Shown: positions 53,152-63,625, counted from the first letter of the stretch. The stretch is 64,000 nucleotides of DNA from Corynebacterium comes (GCF_009734405.1 NZ_CP046453.1:2739753-2803752), one strand, 5' to 3'. The notes: generated from the letters alone by a model not told the origin. Numbers and translations are program-made.

Positions 53152-54564
53152 ATGCACGAGAATTCCCGAGAGGTTCGCCATGACAACGCCGCGGCAACGG
53201 CGGTCCTGGCCCCTCAGAAGTACGGTGCAAACCCCACCCTATCAGCAGGTGACAGTACGCACTACAACAAAACTCTCGCCCGGAAAGCCACCTTCGCCGG
53301 TGGCGTGGGCACCCTGATCGAGTACTACGAACTCAGCGTGTACGCCTTCCTCGCGCTGATCATTGGTCCACTGTTCTTCCCCTCCGCCAACCCGACCGTG
53401 AGCACCATCGCCACCCTCGGCGTCTTCGCTTCGTCCTTTCTGATGCGCCCCATCGGCGGCTGGTTCTTCGGACACGTGGGTGACAAGTACGGCCGCAAGG
53501 TCGCGCTGCTCGGCTCCGTCGGTCTGATGTCCATGGCATGTCTGCTGATGGGCATGCTTCCGACGTTCGCCCAGATCGGCGTCTTCGCCACGATGGCCAT
53601 CATTCTTCTGCGTCTGGCTCAGGGTTTCGCGGCCGGCGGTGAGATCGGTGGCTCCGCCACCTACATCGCTGAAACCGCCCCTCCCGGCAAGCGTGGCAAG
53701 TACGGTTCAGCGACCGCAATCGGTGCCACCCTCGGCTTCGCAGTTGCCTCCGCCACGGTGGGACTCACGCAGCTGGCACTGACCGATGAGCAGATGGTGG
53801 CCTTCGGATGGCGCATCCCCTTCCTGCTCTCGGTGGTGCTCGCCGCGATCGCACTCTGGGGCCGCATGCACATCGAGGAATCCTCGGACTTCAAGAAGCT
53901 CGGGGAGAAGTCCATGGAAGTGGAGAAGAGCCCGATCATCGCGGTGATCAAGGCCCACCCGGGGCAGATCCTCCGTCTGGTGGGACTGTCCATCGCCCTG
54001 AACGGCACCGTCTACATCGGTTTGACCTACTTCGTCATCTACCTGCAGATGGAAGGCTTCAACGCCACCGGTGTCTCCTGGGTTGCGGCAGTGTCCATCG
54101 CAGCGGCGACGCTGTTCTACCCTTTCATCGGTTCACTCTCGGACCGTTTCGGACGCCGAGCGGTGCTTCTTGGTGGATACATCGGCTTCGCGCTACTGGC
54201 CATCCCCACCTTCTACGTGATGTCGACGACCTCCAGCTTCCTGGTAGTGGCGGTCTTCTACTGCGCCTTCATGATCTTCAGCGGCGCCTCACAGGTGCCC
54301 ACCTGGGCCCTGGCCGCCGAGCTTTTCCCGGTGAAGGTCCGGTTCACCGGCATCGCCCTCGGCTACAACATCGGCACCATCGTCGCCGGTGGTACCGCTC
54401 CGCTGGTGGCCACCTACCTGGTCCAGACCACCGGCAGCTCGATCGCTCCGGCCGGCTGGGTGATCCTGGTGTCCATCATCGGCATCATCTCTGTGGCAAC
54501 CATCAAGCGTCGCGACAACGTTCCGCTGCCCACCACCAAGGAGGAACTCGTCTCGGTCGGCTGA
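53152..54564 (+). CDS. MHS-family MFS transporter of the catabolic island
   Basis: A 470-aa metabolite:H+ symporter. GTLIEYYELSVYAFLAL in helix 1, GHVGDKYGRKVALLG between helices 2 and 3, and GSLSDRFGRRAVLLGG in the second half define the family; about 12 helices are present. A longer hydrophilic N-terminus of about 45 residues precedes helix 1. It lies 15 bases after the citrate-synthase-fold gene with its own AAAGGAA site, so it probably imports the pathway substrate or an intermediate acid. Confidence 0.87.
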   Translation: MHENSREVRHDNAAATAVLAPQKYGANPTLSAGDSTHYNKTLARKATFAGGVGTLIEYYELSVYAFLALIIGPLFFPSANPTVSTIATLGVFASSFLMRPIGGWFFGHVGDKYGRKVALLGSVGLMSMACLLMGMLPTFAQIGVFATMAIILLRLAQGFAAGGEIGGSATYIAETAPPGKRGKYGSATAIGATLGFAVASATVGLTQLALTDEQMVAFGWRIPFLLSVVLAAIALWGRMHIEESSDFKKLGEKSMEVEKSPIIAVIKAHPGQILRLVGLSIALNGTVYIGLTYFVIYLQMEGFNATGVSWVAAVSIAAATLFYPFIGSLSDRFGRRAVLLGGYIGFALLAIPTFYVMSTTSSFLVVAVFYCAFMIFSGASQVPTWALAAELFPVKVRFTGIALGYNIGTIVAGGTAPLVATYLVQTTGSSIAPAGWVILVSIIGIISVATIKRRDNVPLPTTKEELVSVG

Positions 54565-54598
54565 TGCCGGTCTTCCCGGTAACGCAGCTGTGACAGAT

Positions 54599-54632
54599 CC
54601 GTCCGGTGGGGAGTGAGCACCCCACCGGGCGG
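54599..54632 (+). terminator. Hairpin at the right edge of the island
   Basis: A 13-bp GC-rich stem (54599-54611 with 54620-54632, one GU pair) and 8-base loop, 34 bases after the transporter stop. No T-run follows, so it is a probable terminator or a processing-stable end before sigM. Confidence 0.6.
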
Positions 54633-54774
54633 CTGTCGCACGTCCGGATGCGGTCCTGGTGCGGCAGCAGCACCAACCTCTGCCCATCACGGTGTGCATG
54701 GCGTCCAGCCACCGGGCGGCTCCAGAGGGGATCGGGTCCAATGTGTGTGTCAGCGAAATTTTCTGGGGGGAAAA

Positions 54775-55338
54775 TTGGCACACACCGACGGTCTGCTTGT
54801 CGAGAATTTCATCGGCGGGGATCTCCGCGCCTTCACCGAGATCGTTGAACGGCACAGGGCCCGTCTTCTGTGGGTGGCCCGGAAGTACGGGCACAACGAG
54901 GATGACGCACAGGACATCCTCCAGGAGGCGCTGTTCAAGGCCAGCTGCAACCTCCACACATGGCGCCATGAGTCATCGCTGAGCACCTGGCTGCACCGTT
55001 TGGTGATGAACTCGGGCTGGGACTTCCGCAATCACCGCCGGCAGTTCGAGGTGCCCACCCTCGACGATGACTCCCTGCCCCACGACATCAATCCGCACCT
55101 GGCCATCGACCCGATAGGGGAGCGGGACAAGATGCTGCAGCTCGAGGAGTCCCTCGCGCGCCTGCGCCCCGATCAGCGGACCGCGCTGTGGCTCATCGAC
55201 GTCGAGGGTTACAGCATCAACCACGTCGCTGAGCAGGAGGGCGTGCAGCCCGGAACCATCAAGTCCCGCCGCTCCCGGGCGCGGGAGGCGCTGCGTGAGC
55301 ATCTGCTGGAGGAATATTCGCCGGTGGTCGGGCGTTGA
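54775..55338 (+). CDS. sigM: ECF sigma factor SigM
   Basis: A 187-aa extracytoplasmic-function sigma factor. Region 2 has [20 protein letters not shown] and [14 protein letters not shown], and region 4 has [23 protein letters not shown] and [14 protein letters not shown]. Position before trxB-trxA identifies it as SigM, the disulfide-stress sigma factor of corynebacteria and mycobacteria. I chose TTG 54775 with GGGGGG 4 bases upstream; no ATG in frame gives a better start, so this start is uncertain. No anti-sigma gene is adjacent. Confidence 0.87.
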   Translation: MAHTDGLLVENFIGGDLRAFTEIVERHRARLLWVARKYGHNEDDAQDILQEALFKASCNLHTWRHESSLSTWLHRLVMNSGWDFRNHRRQFEVPTLDDDSLPHDINPHLAIDPIGERDKMLQLEESLARLRPDQRTALWLIDVEGYSINHVAEQEGVQPGTIKSRRSRAREALREHLLEEYSPVVGR

Positions 55339-55408
55339 CCCTCAGGTGAGCCCCCTGAGAGGGGAACTAGACTGGGTGGAATCCCACCCGAACAACGCAG
55401 GAGAATTC

Positions 55409-56356
55409 ATGACCGCCCAGGACACCATCCACGACGTCGTCATCATCGGTTCCGGCCCGGCCGGCTACACCGCCGCCGTCTACGCCGCTCGCGCGGAACT
55501 CAAGCCCCTCATCTTCGAGGGTTACGAGTACGGCGGTGCCCTGATGAACACCACCGACGTGGAGAACTTCCCGGGCTTCAAGGACGGCATCATGGGGCCG
55601 GAGCTGATGATGGAGATGCGCGCCCAGGCCGAGCGTTTCGGCGCCGACCTGCGCATGGAAATGGTCGACTCCGTTGAGCTCGAGGGCGACGTGAAGAAGA
55701 TCCACGTCGGTGATGACGTCTACTCCGCCCGCACCGTCATCCTGGCCACCGGCGCAGCCGCTCGCCTGCTCGGTGTCCCGGGTGAGGACAAGCTCATGGG
55801 CCGCGGAGTCTCCACCTGTGCGACCTGTGACGGCTTCTTCTTCAAGGGTGCCGAGATCGCTGTCGTCGGTGGCGGCGACTCCGCCATGGAGGAGGCCATC
55901 TTCCTGACCAAGTTCGCCGACAAGGTCACCCTCATTCACCGCCGCGAGGGTTTCAGCGCCTCCGCCATCATGCTCGAGCGGGCCCGTTCCAACGAGAAGA
56001 TCGAGTTCGCCCTGAATAAGGTCGTCGACCACGTCATCGAGGGCACCGGCGACAAGCAGAACAAGGTCGCGGGCATCATGATCCGCGACACCGTCACCGA
56101 CGAGCTGTCCGAGCTGCCCGTCGCCGCCATGTTCGTCGCCATCGGACACGACCCGCGCTCCGAGTTCCTCAACGGCCAGGTCGAACTGAAGGACGGCGGC
56201 TACGTCAAGGTCGACGAGCCTTCCACCGCCACCTCCGTCCCGGGCGTCTTCGCCTGCGGAGATCTCGTCGACGACCACTACCAGCAGGCCATCACCGCAG
56301 CCGGCTCCGGATGCCGCGCCGCGACCGATGCCGAACACCACCTCGCCGCTCTCTAG
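55409..56356 (+). CDS. trxB: Thioredoxin reductase
   Basis: A 315-aa NADPH-dependent flavoprotein that reduces thioredoxin. The FAD fold is [17 protein letters not shown] (about residue 13), the redox disulfide is in CATCDGFFF (about 137), and the NADPH fold is [13 protein letters not shown]. The length is normal. ATG 55409 has CAGGAGAAT upstream. It forms a unit with trxA 21 bases downstream. Confidence 0.97.
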   Translation: MTAQDTIHDVVIIGSGPAGYTAAVYAARAELKPLIFEGYEYGGALMNTTDVENFPGFKDGIMGPELMMEMRAQAERFGADLRMEMVDSVELEGDVKKIHVGDDVYSARTVILATGAAARLLGVPGEDKLMGRGVSTCATCDGFFFKGAEIAVVGGGDSAMEEAIFLTKFADKVTLIHRREGFSASAIMLERARSNEKIEFALNKVVDHVIEGTGDKQNKVAGIMIRDTVTDELSELPVAAMFVAIGHDPRSEFLNGQVELKDGGYVKVDEPSTATSVPGVFACGDLVDDHYQQAITAAGSGCRAATDAEHHLAAL

Positions 56357-56377
56357 ACAACCCGTAAGGAGAATCAC

Positions 56378-56701
56378 ATGAACAACATCATCGAGGTCAC
56401 CCAGGAGAATTTCCGCGAAGTCGTCGTGGAGTCGGACAAGCCGGTCATCGTCGATTTCTGGGCCGAATGGTGCGGGCCGTGCAAGAAGCTCAGCCCCATA
56501 ATCAAGGAGGTCGCGGACGAATTGGGCGACCAGGTAACCGTCGCCACGGTGAACGTCGACGAACAGCGCACCTTGGGCGCAATGTTCCAGATCATGTCCA
56601 TTCCTTCTGTCCTGTTCTTCAAGGACGGGGAGAAAGTCGATGAATTTGTCGGGGTTCGCCCGCGTTCCCACATCATGGCGAAGCTGGAACCACTGATGTA
56701 G
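56378..56701 (+). CDS. trxA: Thioredoxin
   Basis: A 107-aa thioredoxin with the active site FWAEWCGPCKKLSP (about residues 27-40), the cis-Pro in MSIPSVLFF and the usual central strands. It is reduced by the TrxB encoded just upstream. AAGGAGAA precedes the ATG. Confidence 0.96.
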   Translation: MNNIIEVTQENFREVVVESDKPVIVDFWAEWCGPCKKLSPIIKEVADELGDQVTVATVNVDEQRTLGAMFQIMSIPSVLFFKDGEKVDEFVGVRPRSHIMAKLEPLM

Positions 56702-56788
56702 GTGGTACCGTTGGGACCCGACAGGCAGCACCGGCCGACTTTCTACGGCTCGGATAGGATCTGGATATCTGACCCTGGAAGGAGCGTC

Positions 56789-57958
56789 GTGACCAAGAGC
56801 TTTCGTGTCGGCGACCGCAGCCCGAGGGTGGCGGAAGCGCGTTCAACACTGGCGCGGCTGGGGATGATGCCCGGCTACCAGTCCGCCCTCTCCGATAAAT
56901 ACAGTGAAGAGGACAAGCTTTTCGAAGCCGCCCTCGCCGACGTCCTCAAGGCCTTCCAGCAGTCACGCGGCATCGTCCCGTCCGGCAACATCGATGAGAT
57001 GACTCTGCGGGAACTCCGCCACGCCTCCTACCAGCTCGGTGCCCGCGTGCTGTCGTACCAGCCCAACAATGAACTCATCGGCGACGACGTCTCCCAGCTC
57101 CAGGACCAGCTCCAGGAGCTCGGCTTCTACGCCCACCGCATCGACGGCCACTTCGGTGAGTCCACCCACGAGGCCGTCGCCGCTTTCCAGCTCAACTCCG
57201 GCCTGCAGGACGACGGGGTGTGCGGCCCGGACACGATCCGCGCCCTCAAGCTCCTAGGCCGACGTATCACGGGCGGCAGCCCCCTGGCCATCCGCGAGCG
57301 CGAGAAGGTCCGCAACGCCGGACCCAAACTGGCCGGCAAGCGTGTTGTCATCGACCCCGCTCTCGGCGGCACCAACAAGGGCCGTTCCGTCCGGGGTCTG
57401 TACGGGGAAATCTCCGAGGAGGAGATCCTCTGGGATCTGGCCTCCCGCATCGAGGGCCGCATGATCGCCGCAGGCATGGAGACCATAAAGTCCCGCCCCC
57501 GTATGGATGACCCCTCGGTCACCGCGCGGGCCGAGATCGCCAACGCTTTCGGCGCCGACCTCGTGGTTTCTCTTCAGGCGGACAAGTACCCCAACGAGAA
57601 GGCCTGCGGCATCGCCACGTTCTACTTCGGCTCCGAAACGGGTAACAGTTCCCTGACCGGGGAGACCCTGTCCGGTTACATCCAGCGGGAGATCGTCGCC
57701 CGGACCGATTTTCAGAACTGCGGCACCCATGCCCGCACCTGGGAGCTGCTGCGTCTCACCCAGGCACCGGCCGTTGAACTCGTCGCCGGTTACCTCTCCA
57801 ATCCGGAGGACGTCTCCCGGCTCACCGACCCGGCTGTCCGGGACGCCATCGCGGAAGCCGTCGTGGTGGCGGTAAAACGTCTGTATCTTCTCGACCGCGA
57901 CGACCAGCCCACCGGAACCTACAAATTCTCGGAGCTCCTGCAGGCGGAACTGGGCTGA
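56789..57958 (+). CDS. cwlM: CwlM, amidase-fold regulator of peptidoglycan precursor synthesis
   Basis: A 389-aa protein. Two peptidoglycan-binding repeats (about residues 5-75 and 90-160) precede an Amidase_3 fold from about 185. The zinc site is broken: the usual DPGHGG reads DPALGG, and the usual SIHAN reads SLQADK, so two zinc-binding His are missing, although Glu in EISEEEI is present. This agrees with the known role of mycobacterial CwlM as a cytosolic activator of MurA rather than a wall hydrolase. I chose GTG 56789 for its GGAAGGAG site and family start. A short palindrome covers its stop and that of the convergent gene. Confidence 0.9.
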   Translation: MTKSFRVGDRSPRVAEARSTLARLGMMPGYQSALSDKYSEEDKLFEAALADVLKAFQQSRGIVPSGNIDEMTLRELRHASYQLGARVLSYQPNNELIGDDVSQLQDQLQELGFYAHRIDGHFGESTHEAVAAFQLNSGLQDDGVCGPDTIRALKLLGRRITGGSPLAIREREKVRNAGPKLAGKRVVIDPALGGTNKGRSVRGLYGEISEEEILWDLASRIEGRMIAAGMETIKSRPRMDDPSVTARAEIANAFGADLVVSLQADKYPNEKACGIATFYFGSETGNSSLTGETLSGYIQREIVARTDFQNCGTHARTWELLRLTQAPAVELVAGYLSNPEDVSRLTDPAVRDAIAEAVVVAVKRLYLLDRDDQPTGTYKFSELLQAELG

Positions 57959-57962
57959 GGCC

Positions 57963-58625
57963 TCAGGACATCGCCATCCGCTCAACCAGCTGCTCCATCG
58001 CCGCGACGCTGAAGAGAGCGTGCTGAGGCGGTAGTTCGAGGCGCAGACGGGGAAGCACCGGATGGTCGGCGATGACCTGGAACCCGGCGGATTCCAGCAC
58101 CGGAACCGACATCAGTCCGATATCGGATGCGGAGCGCAGGACGGCGCCGACCGGCCCCTCCAGCAGCTCGTCGACGTCGGCGCGGGCGAAGAAATCGGTG
58201 CGCCAGCCGAAGGCCTCCACGGCCCGGGCGTCGCGTTCCACGAGGGACATGATGGCGGCGTCGAGAAGCAGCGACTCGAGCCCGATGCCGGCGAAACCGG
58301 GGTCAATGAACAGCGAGGTCAACACCTCCGCGTCCTCGGAGACGGGGGCGGTGGGCAGTTGGCAGGCGCCGGGGGCGTCGTCACGCGAGCAGTACAGGAC
58401 GGTGGCGACGGCGCGTTCCCGGTTGCTGCGTTCGAGGGAGAAGCCACAGCAGCCGTATTCGAGGAGCGTGGTGGTCAGCCAGGCCTCCTTCTCGAAGTCC
58501 GGGTCGCCCGAGGCCTGCACGACGGCGGCGGCTTCGGGATCGAGTTCCCAGAAGATGCTGCGACCGGCCTGCGGGTGGATACGACCGATCGTCTCCGGTC
58601 TCAGGGGACTGACTCTTGCGAACAC
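57963..58625 (-). CDS. GNAT-family acetyltransferase-like protein
   Basis: A 220-aa protein of the conserved actinobacterial gene that lies between cwlM and parB. The core segment SLFIDPGFAGIGLESLLLDAAIMSLVERD (about residues 108-136) fits the acetyl-CoA-binding motif of GNAT enzymes, and FGWRTDFFARAD follows. The N-terminus AGRSIFWELDPE is typical of this group. The substrate is unknown. GTG start 12 bases after parB. Confidence 0.8.
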   Translation of the reverse strand: MFARVSPLRPETIGRIHPQAGRSIFWELDPEAAAVVQASGDPDFEKEAWLTTTLLEYGCCGFSLERSNRERAVATVLYCSRDDAPGACQLPTAPVSEDAEVLTSLFIDPGFAGIGLESLLLDAAIMSLVERDARAVEAFGWRTDFFARADVDELLEGPVGAVLRSASDIGLMSVPVLESAGFQVIADHPVLPRLRLELPPQHALFSVAAMEQLVERMAMS

Positions 58626-58637
58626 GGCCGCGGCGTC

Positions 58638-59681
58638 CTAGTCGCGGCCTTCGATGAGCGCGAGGATGCGCTGGAAGTCCTCCGGATCGCCGAATTCGAC
58701 GACCATGCGGCCCTTGCGTTTGCCCATGGTGACGGTGACCTTGGTTTCCCAGGCGTCACCGAGACGGTCGGCTGCGCGGGTGAACACCTCGGGCTGCGGG
58801 GTGGGCTCAGGCTGCTTGCGCTCGGGTTCGCCATCCCCGCGGTTGAGGAGGGTGACGGCTTCCTCGGTCGCACGGACGGACAGCCCCTCGGCGATGATGC
58901 GGTCCGCCAGCTCCTCCTGCGCCTCTGTTCCGAGCTTGAGTCCCAGCAGTGCCCGTGCGTGACCTGCGGACAGCACTCCGGCGGCGACACGGCGCTGCAC
59001 GGGGAGCGGCAGCGCGAGCAGACGGATGGTGTTGGTGATCACCGGACGCGATCGGCCGATGCGTTCGGCGAGTTCAGCCTGGGTGACGTCGAATTCCTCG
59101 AGGAGCTGCTGGTAGGCGGCGGCCTCCTCCAACGGGTTGAGCTGGACGCGGTGGATGTTCTCCAGGAGGGCGTCGCGGAGCATGACGCCGTCGCCGGTGT
59201 CGCGGACGATGGCGGGGATGTTCTGCAGTCCGGCCCGTCCGGCGGCACGCCAGCGGCGCTCACCCATGATGAGTTCGTAGCCTTCGCCTGCGGGACGCAC
59301 GACGATCGGCTGCATGAGCCCGAATTCACGGATGGAGTGGACGAGCTCGGCGAGCGCCTCCTCGTCGAAGACCTGCCTCGGCTGCTGCGGGTTGGGGACG
59401 ATCTGCCCGATGGGGATCTCGCGGTACGTTGCGCCCACCTCAGGCGGCTGCTTCTCGACGCCCACCGGGGTCTTGTCCGTGCGCGGCAGCCCGGGTGCCG
59501 GGGTTCCCGGGACGGCCTTGTTCTCCTCGCCACGCGCACCCCGGGCGCGTGCCCCCTTGGTACCACCCAGGATGACGTCTGCGGCACCGTCTCCGAGCTT
59601 GGGGGAGCTGGTGGAGGGGCCGGCGGGGATCAGTGCGGCCAGGCCGCGTCCGAGGCCGCCCTTGCGCGTTTCCTGGTTCAT
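58638..59681 (-). CDS. parB: Chromosome partitioning protein ParB
   Basis: A 347-aa CTP-dependent DNA-sliding clamp. The N-terminal [11 protein letters not shown] binds ParA. The ParB/Srx domain shows [29 protein letters not shown] and the CTP-site [13 protein letters not shown] (about 145). The helix-turn-helix [23 protein letters not shown] recognises parS, and the C-terminus dimerises. It acts on the four parS sites found at 14.6-24.8 kb. Five bases separate it from parA. Confidence 0.96.
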   Translation of the reverse strand: MNQETRKGGLGRGLAALIPAGPSTSSPKLGDGAADVILGGTKGARARGARGEENKAVPGTPAPGLPRTDKTPVGVEKQPPEVGATYREIPIGQIVPNPQQPRQVFDEEALAELVHSIREFGLMQPIVVRPAGEGYELIMGERRWRAAGRAGLQNIPAIVRDTGDGVMLRDALLENIHRVQLNPLEEAAAYQQLLEEFDVTQAELAERIGRSRPVITNTIRLLALPLPVQRRVAAGVLSAGHARALLGLKLGTEAQEELADRIIAEGLSVRATEEAVTLLNRGDGEPERKQPEPTPQPEVFTRAADRLGDAWETKVTVTMGKRKGRMVVEFGDPEDFQRILALIEGRD

Positions 59682-59686
59682 GACAC

Positions 59687-60625
59687 TTACCTTTCCGATT
59701 CTGCGGCAAGCCGCTGTGCGGTCTCCGGACTCACGCCGATGGGACCGGTGGATTCGACGGGCAGGAAGTCTCCTCGGGTGGCGAACTCCGTGACCGCTTC
59801 GAGGTAGGCGCCGGCGCCGCGGGAGAGGGGATCGTAACTCAGGACGGTCTGGCCGAAGCCGGGGGCCTCGGAGACCTTCACCGAGCGGGGGATGATCGAG
59901 CCCAGGACGACGTCGCCGAAGTGCGCGCGGACCTCGGTGGCCACCTGTTCGGAGAGCTTGGTGCGCGCGTCGTACATCGTCAGCAGGATGGCCGAGATGT
60001 GCAGGTTGGTGTTCAGGTGCTGGCGGATCATGGAGATGTTGTTCAGCAGCTGCCCGACACCCTCCAGGGCGTAGTACTCACACTGGATGGGGATGAGCAC
60101 TTCGTCGACGGCCGTCATAGCGTTGATGGTCAGCAGACCCAGCGACGGGGGGCAGTCGATGAGCACGTAATCGAAGTCGTTGTCGGCGAGGAAACCGGAA
60201 CCGCGGAGCGCGTCGTAGAGGCGGTACTCGCGGCGCACGAGGCTGACCAGTTCGATTTCCGCGCCGGCCAGATCGATGGTGGCGGGGATACAGAACAGGT
60301 TCTCGCTGGCGGTGGAGGGCTGGACCGCCTCCTCCGCCGTGGCCTCACCGATCAGCAGCTCGTAGCTGGAGGTGGTCCCCGCGCGGTGTTCGGCACCGAG
60401 CGCGGTGGAGGCGTTACCCTGCGGGTCAAGATCGATGACGAGGACCTTGGCCCCCGCCATCGCCAGACCGGCGGCCAAGTTGACGGAACTCGTGGTCTTG
60501 CCGACGCCGCCCTTCTGGTTGGCGACCGTGATCAGACGCGGCACTTCCGGCTTCGGCAGTTGGTCAACCATTGCTGCGACCTGACCTCTTCCTCGTTCAA
60601 ATGTTGTACTGACTGGCTTGTCCAA
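59687..60625 (-). CDS. parA: Chromosome partitioning ATPase ParA
   Basis: A 312-aa Walker-type ATPase. The deviant Walker A is [16 protein letters not shown] (about residue 39), Walker A' is [11 protein letters not shown], and [18 protein letters not shown] forms Walker B. It drives separation of ParB-parS complexes. The TTG start at 60625 is uncertain; ATG 60571 ([14 protein letters not shown]) is an alternative that keeps the whole ATPase core. Confidence 0.95.
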   Translation of the reverse strand: MDKPVSTTFERGRGQVAAMVDQLPKPEVPRLITVANQKGGVGKTTSSVNLAAGLAMAGAKVLVIDLDPQGNASTALGAEHRAGTTSSYELLIGEATAEEAVQPSTASENLFCIPATIDLAGAEIELVSLVRREYRLYDALRGSGFLADNDFDYVLIDCPPSLGLLTINAMTAVDEVLIPIQCEYYALEGVGQLLNNISMIRQHLNTNLHISAILLTMYDARTKLSEQVATEVRAHFGDVVLGSIIPRSVKVSEAPGFGQTVLSYDPLSRGAGAYLEAVTEFATRGDFLPVESTGPIGVSPETAQRLAAESER

Positions 60626-60627
60626 CC

Positions 60628-61281
60628 TTAGTGCACCCGCGGGATGCGGATAACTGTCGTCGGCTCAGCGAGGTGCGTGGTGCCCACGCTGAGGATCTCC
60701 GCCCGGCCACCACCGGCGCGGCGGATGACCGCGGCGTCACGCTCGAGCTCCTCGATGACGGAGGATCCCTTCATCGCCACCATGGCCCCTCCCACCTTCA
60801 CCAGTGGCAGAGACCAGCCGGCGAGCTTACCCAGCGGCGCCACCGCACGGGAGGTGACGATGTCCACGCCCTTGCCCAGTGCCCGTCGGACGGCTTTGTC
60901 CTCGGCTCGGCCACGGATGACGGTGACGTTGTCCAGCCCGAGCAGGTCGACGACCTCGCCGAGGTAGACGGAGCGCTTGAGCAGCGGCTCGATGAGCGTG
61001 ATGTCCAGATCGGGACGAGCGATGGCCAGGGGGATGCCCGGCAGCCCCGCACCGGAGCCGACGTCCGCGATGACTGCTCCGGGATCCATGACCTCACCGA
61101 TGACGGCGCAGTTGAGGATGTGCCGGTCCCAGAGGCGCTCAACCTCCCGCGGGCCGATGAAGCCACGGGTGGAGCCGTCGGTGGCAAGCGACCGGTGGTA
61201 GGCCTCGGCCAGGGACAGACGCTCGCCGAAGACGGCGGATGCTGCAGCGGGGGCGGGTGCCAGCTCAGGGGTCTCGCTCAT
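60628..61281 (-). CDS. rsmG: 16S rRNA m7G527 methyltransferase
   Basis: A 217-aa SAM-dependent methyltransferase that modifies G527 of 16S rRNA. Motifs are [18 protein letters not shown] (about 55-72), the SAM site [17 protein letters not shown], and [20 protein letters not shown]. The reading frame is open further upstream, but ATG 61281 (MSETPEL) gives the family start and lies just after a hairpin. Two bases separate it from parA. Confidence 0.95.
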   Translation of the reverse strand: MSETPELAPAPAAASAVFGERLSLAEAYHRSLATDGSTRGFIGPREVERLWDRHILNCAVIGEVMDPGAVIADVGSGAGLPGIPLAIARPDLDITLIEPLLKRSVYLGEVVDLLGLDNVTVIRGRAEDKAVRRALGKGVDIVTSRAVAPLGKLAGWSLPLVKVGGAMVAMKGSSVIEELERDAAVIRRAGGGRAEILSVGTTHLAEPTTVIRIPRVH

Positions 61282-61295
61282 GTCACACAACGATA

Positions 61296-61332
61296 CAGCC
61301 ACCGGGTTCCCGGGACGGGAACACGGTGGCTG
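61296..61332 (-). terminator. Hairpin between yidC and rsmG
   Basis: CAGCCACCG-GTTCCCG pairs with CGGGAAC-CGGTGGCTG with one internal mismatch and a three-base loop. It lies 15 bases before rsmG and after the yidC stop, so it may terminate the rpmH-yidC transcript or stabilise its end. Confidence 0.6.
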
Positions 61333-61357
61333 GATGGGCACTGCGCGAGGGAAGGGG

Positions 61358-62320
61358 TTACTTCTTCTTGCGCTTCTTCTGAACGGTACGTGCGCCCGGT
61401 GCCGGGGCGGTGGTGCGCTTGAGTGCCTTGCGGGCCTCCTCCTCGGCCGCCTCTTCCTGGTCCATCTTGCGGAAGAGGTAGCGCTGCTGGAAGAAGGTCC
61501 AGATGTTGTTGGACACCATGTAGAACAGCAGGCCGATGTGCCACAGGAAGCCGGTGAACAGGATGGTGGCGGGCATGAACCACAGCATCATCTTGTTCAT
61601 CATGCCCATCTGCATGGCCATCATCTCGGCATTGTCTCCGGTGGGGGCCGCCTGCTTGCCGGAGGCGATGCGCTCCTTCTGCCGGTCGATGGACATGCGG
61701 GCGTTGAAGTGCGTGGCCACCGCGATGATGAGGACCAGCGGGACGGCCACCAGGATGGTGTCGATGCGGGAGAACTCGACGTTGGGGAAGGCCGCGTACA
61801 TGTCCGAGGGCATGGAGATGTATGCGGACAGCGGAACCCCGAAGAATGTCGCGTCCATGAAGGACTGCACATCGTCGACGCTGAAGATGTAGTTCGGAGT
61901 GTTGTAGTTCTCCTCGATCGACAGGCCGAGCTGGCCGACGCCCTCGCCGGTGCGGTTGAAGGAGCGCAGAACGTGGAACAGACCGATGAAGACGGGGATC
62001 TGGACCAGCATGGGCAGGCAGCCGAGGACCGGGTTGACGCCCATCTCCTTCTGGAGCTTGCGCGTCTCCTCCATCATCTTGGTCTGGTCGTTCTTGTACT
62101 TGTTGCGGATCTCAGCCATCTTCGGCTGCATGTCCTGCATCTTCCGCCCGGAACGCAGCTGATTCATGGTCGGCTTGAACATGATCGCCTTGACCGTGAA
62201 CGTCAGGAAGATGATCGACAGCACCCACGTGATGCCGAGGTCTGGATCGAGCACAAAGCTGAATACCTTGTGCCAGAACCACAGGACGGCCGAGATCGGC
62301 CAGTAGATGAAGTTGAGCAC
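61358..62320 (-). CDS. yidC: Membrane protein insertase YidC
   Basis: A 320-aa Oxa1/YidC/Alb3 insertase. The first conserved helix is [19 protein letters not shown], followed by the cytosolic coiled region [20 protein letters not shown] (about residues 60-80) and [25 protein letters not shown]. Three further helices and a basic C-tail KKRKKK that can touch the ribosome complete it. The short N-terminus without a periplasmic domain is normal for Gram-positive forms. GTG start 6 bases after yidD. Confidence 0.95.
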   Translation of the reverse strand: MLNFIYWPISAVLWFWHKVFSFVLDPDLGITWVLSIIFLTFTVKAIMFKPTMNQLRSGRKMQDMQPKMAEIRNKYKNDQTKMMEETRKLQKEMGVNPVLGCLPMLVQIPVFIGLFHVLRSFNRTGEGVGQLGLSIEENYNTPNYIFSVDDVQSFMDATFFGVPLSAYISMPSDMYAAFPNVEFSRIDTILVAVPLVLIIAVATHFNARMSIDRQKERIASGKQAAPTGDNAEMMAMQMGMMNKMMLWFMPATILFTGFLWHIGLLFYMVSNNIWTFFQQRYLFRKMDQEEAAEEEARKALKRTTAPAPGARTVQKKRKKK

Positions 62321-62326
62321 TGTGTG

Positions 62327-62593
62327 TCAGGACTCCTTGGTGTCGGTTGGTGTCAGGTCCGCGCCCGGCACAGGGTCATACCCGCCCGGATGCCATGGAC
62401 CGCACTTGCTCAGCCGCGCCATCGCCATGACAGCGCCTCTGGCCGCCCCGTGGCCGCGGACGGCGTCGAGAGCGTAGGCGCTGCACGTTGGTTCGAAACG
62501 GCAGGTCGACCCCATCTTAAGGGGCGACAGGTACTTTTGGTAGAAGGTCACCGCGGCCGCCAGGCCGCGGGCGACGGGGGAGAGCTCACGCAT
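62327..62593 (-). CDS. yidD: Membrane protein insertion efficiency factor YidD
   Basis: An 88-aa peripheral membrane protein. It has the family motif [25 protein letters not shown] (about residues 18-42, with the Cys pair) and [16 protein letters not shown]. It assists YidC-dependent insertion. The gene overlaps rnpA by eight bases, as is common. Confidence 0.95.
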   Translation of the reverse strand: MRELSPVARGLAAAVTFYQKYLSPLKMGSTCRFEPTCSAYALDAVRGHGAARGAVMAMARLSKCGPWHPGGYDPVPGADLTPTDTKES

Positions 62594-62954
62594 CTGTGAC
62601 CCCCAGCCGTCTCAGCGCCTTCCGGATGTCGCGTTCCAGATCGCTTGTCGACGCCGCGCCCGCCGACGCCAGCGCCCGCACCACCAGATCGGTGGTGTCG
62701 GGCATCAGCTCGAAGAGCCCCGCGCAGACATGGCGAAGCCGCCGGGATGTACGGTGACGGATCACCGCATTGCCGACGGCCTTGGAGACGATGAGCCCGA
62801 CGCGGGGACCGCCCTGATGGGCGATCCCGGCGTCGGGCCCGGTGCTGTGGTCCAGAAGGTGGACCACGACGGTGCGTGTGCCGGCACGGCGTCCACGCTT
62901 GATCGTCCGGCCGAATTCAGCCGGCGACGTGAACTTGTGCTGCTTCGGTAGCAC
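62586..62954 (-). CDS. rnpA: Ribonuclease P protein component
   Basis: A 122-aa protein subunit of RNase P, which cuts tRNA 5' leaders. [21 protein letters not shown] starts the fold, [25 protein letters not shown] carries the RNR-like signature (about residues 50-74). GTG start, 13 bases after rpmH. Confidence 0.94.
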   Translation of the reverse strand: MLPKQHKFTSPAEFGRTIKRGRRAGTRTVVVHLLDHSTGPDAGIAHQGGPRVGLIVSKAVGNAVIRHRTSRRLRHVCAGLFELMPDTTDLVVRALASAGAASTSDLERDIRKALRRLGVTDA

Positions 62955-62967
62955 CGATGCAACCGCT

Positions 62968-63111
62968 TTAAGCGGTCAGCTTGTCGCGGCCCTTGCGACG
63001 ACGGGCCGAGACGATGGCGCGACCCGCACGGGTGCGCATCCGGGTACGAAAGCCGTGCACGCGTGCACGACGACGGGTGTTCGGCTGGAACGTCCGCTTG
63101 CCCTTGGTCAC
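62968..63111 (-). CDS. rpmH: Ribosomal protein L34
   Basis: A 47-aa very basic ribosomal protein: [20 protein letters not shown] and the end [16 protein letters not shown] match L34. The GTG at 63111 is preceded by GAGGAG. It is the first gene of the leftward rpmH-rnpA-yidD-yidC set, divergent from dnaA. Confidence 0.97.
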   Translation of the reverse strand: MTKGKRTFQPNTRRRARVHGFRTRMRTRAGRAIVSARRRKGRDKLTA

Positions 63112-63625
63112 GGTGTTCTCCTCTGTGTGAGGCGGCGGGCCGGACGGGACCGGTCGGCCGCTGCTAAGTTTCTTGACGGTTTGAGATGCCTCTACGGACG
63201 GGACACACTCTCGTGGCCCTGCCTGTGGTGGCGTGCAGCTCCGCACAGACGCGCGGCTGAATGCCGCGGCCCGAAAATCCGGTGCCGACACTGCTCTCAC
63301 AACACATCCGCCGGCGCGGATCCTTGGACAGGATGCATCCGGCGGTGTGACAGACCATCACAGACTACGCGAATATCCCACCCTCGAACAAATTGACGCG
63401 CGACCGTGACGATGATGGCCCAACGGGTGCCCCTGAAATGACACGGATGAGATTTTCTTCCCGTCCACCGGCGGGTTTGCCGTTTCCTCCTGCGCGGTCC
63501 CGGTACCACGGTGGGTCGCCACCGAGTTTTCATGAAACTGCAATCCGAAGCAATGGACATGAGCATGCCGACTTGGGTAACAATGAGAGAACTGACAAGG
63601 AATCACAGACACCCATCAACAGCCC

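Noticed and set aside
57955..57966. Palindrome CTGAGGCCTCAG over two convergent stops
   Set aside because: Only 12 bases, without loop or T-run; probably a by-product of two facing stop codons.
58062..59807. 581-codon plus-strand frame
   Set aside because: Antisense to parB and the GNAT gene; composition is that of a shadow frame.
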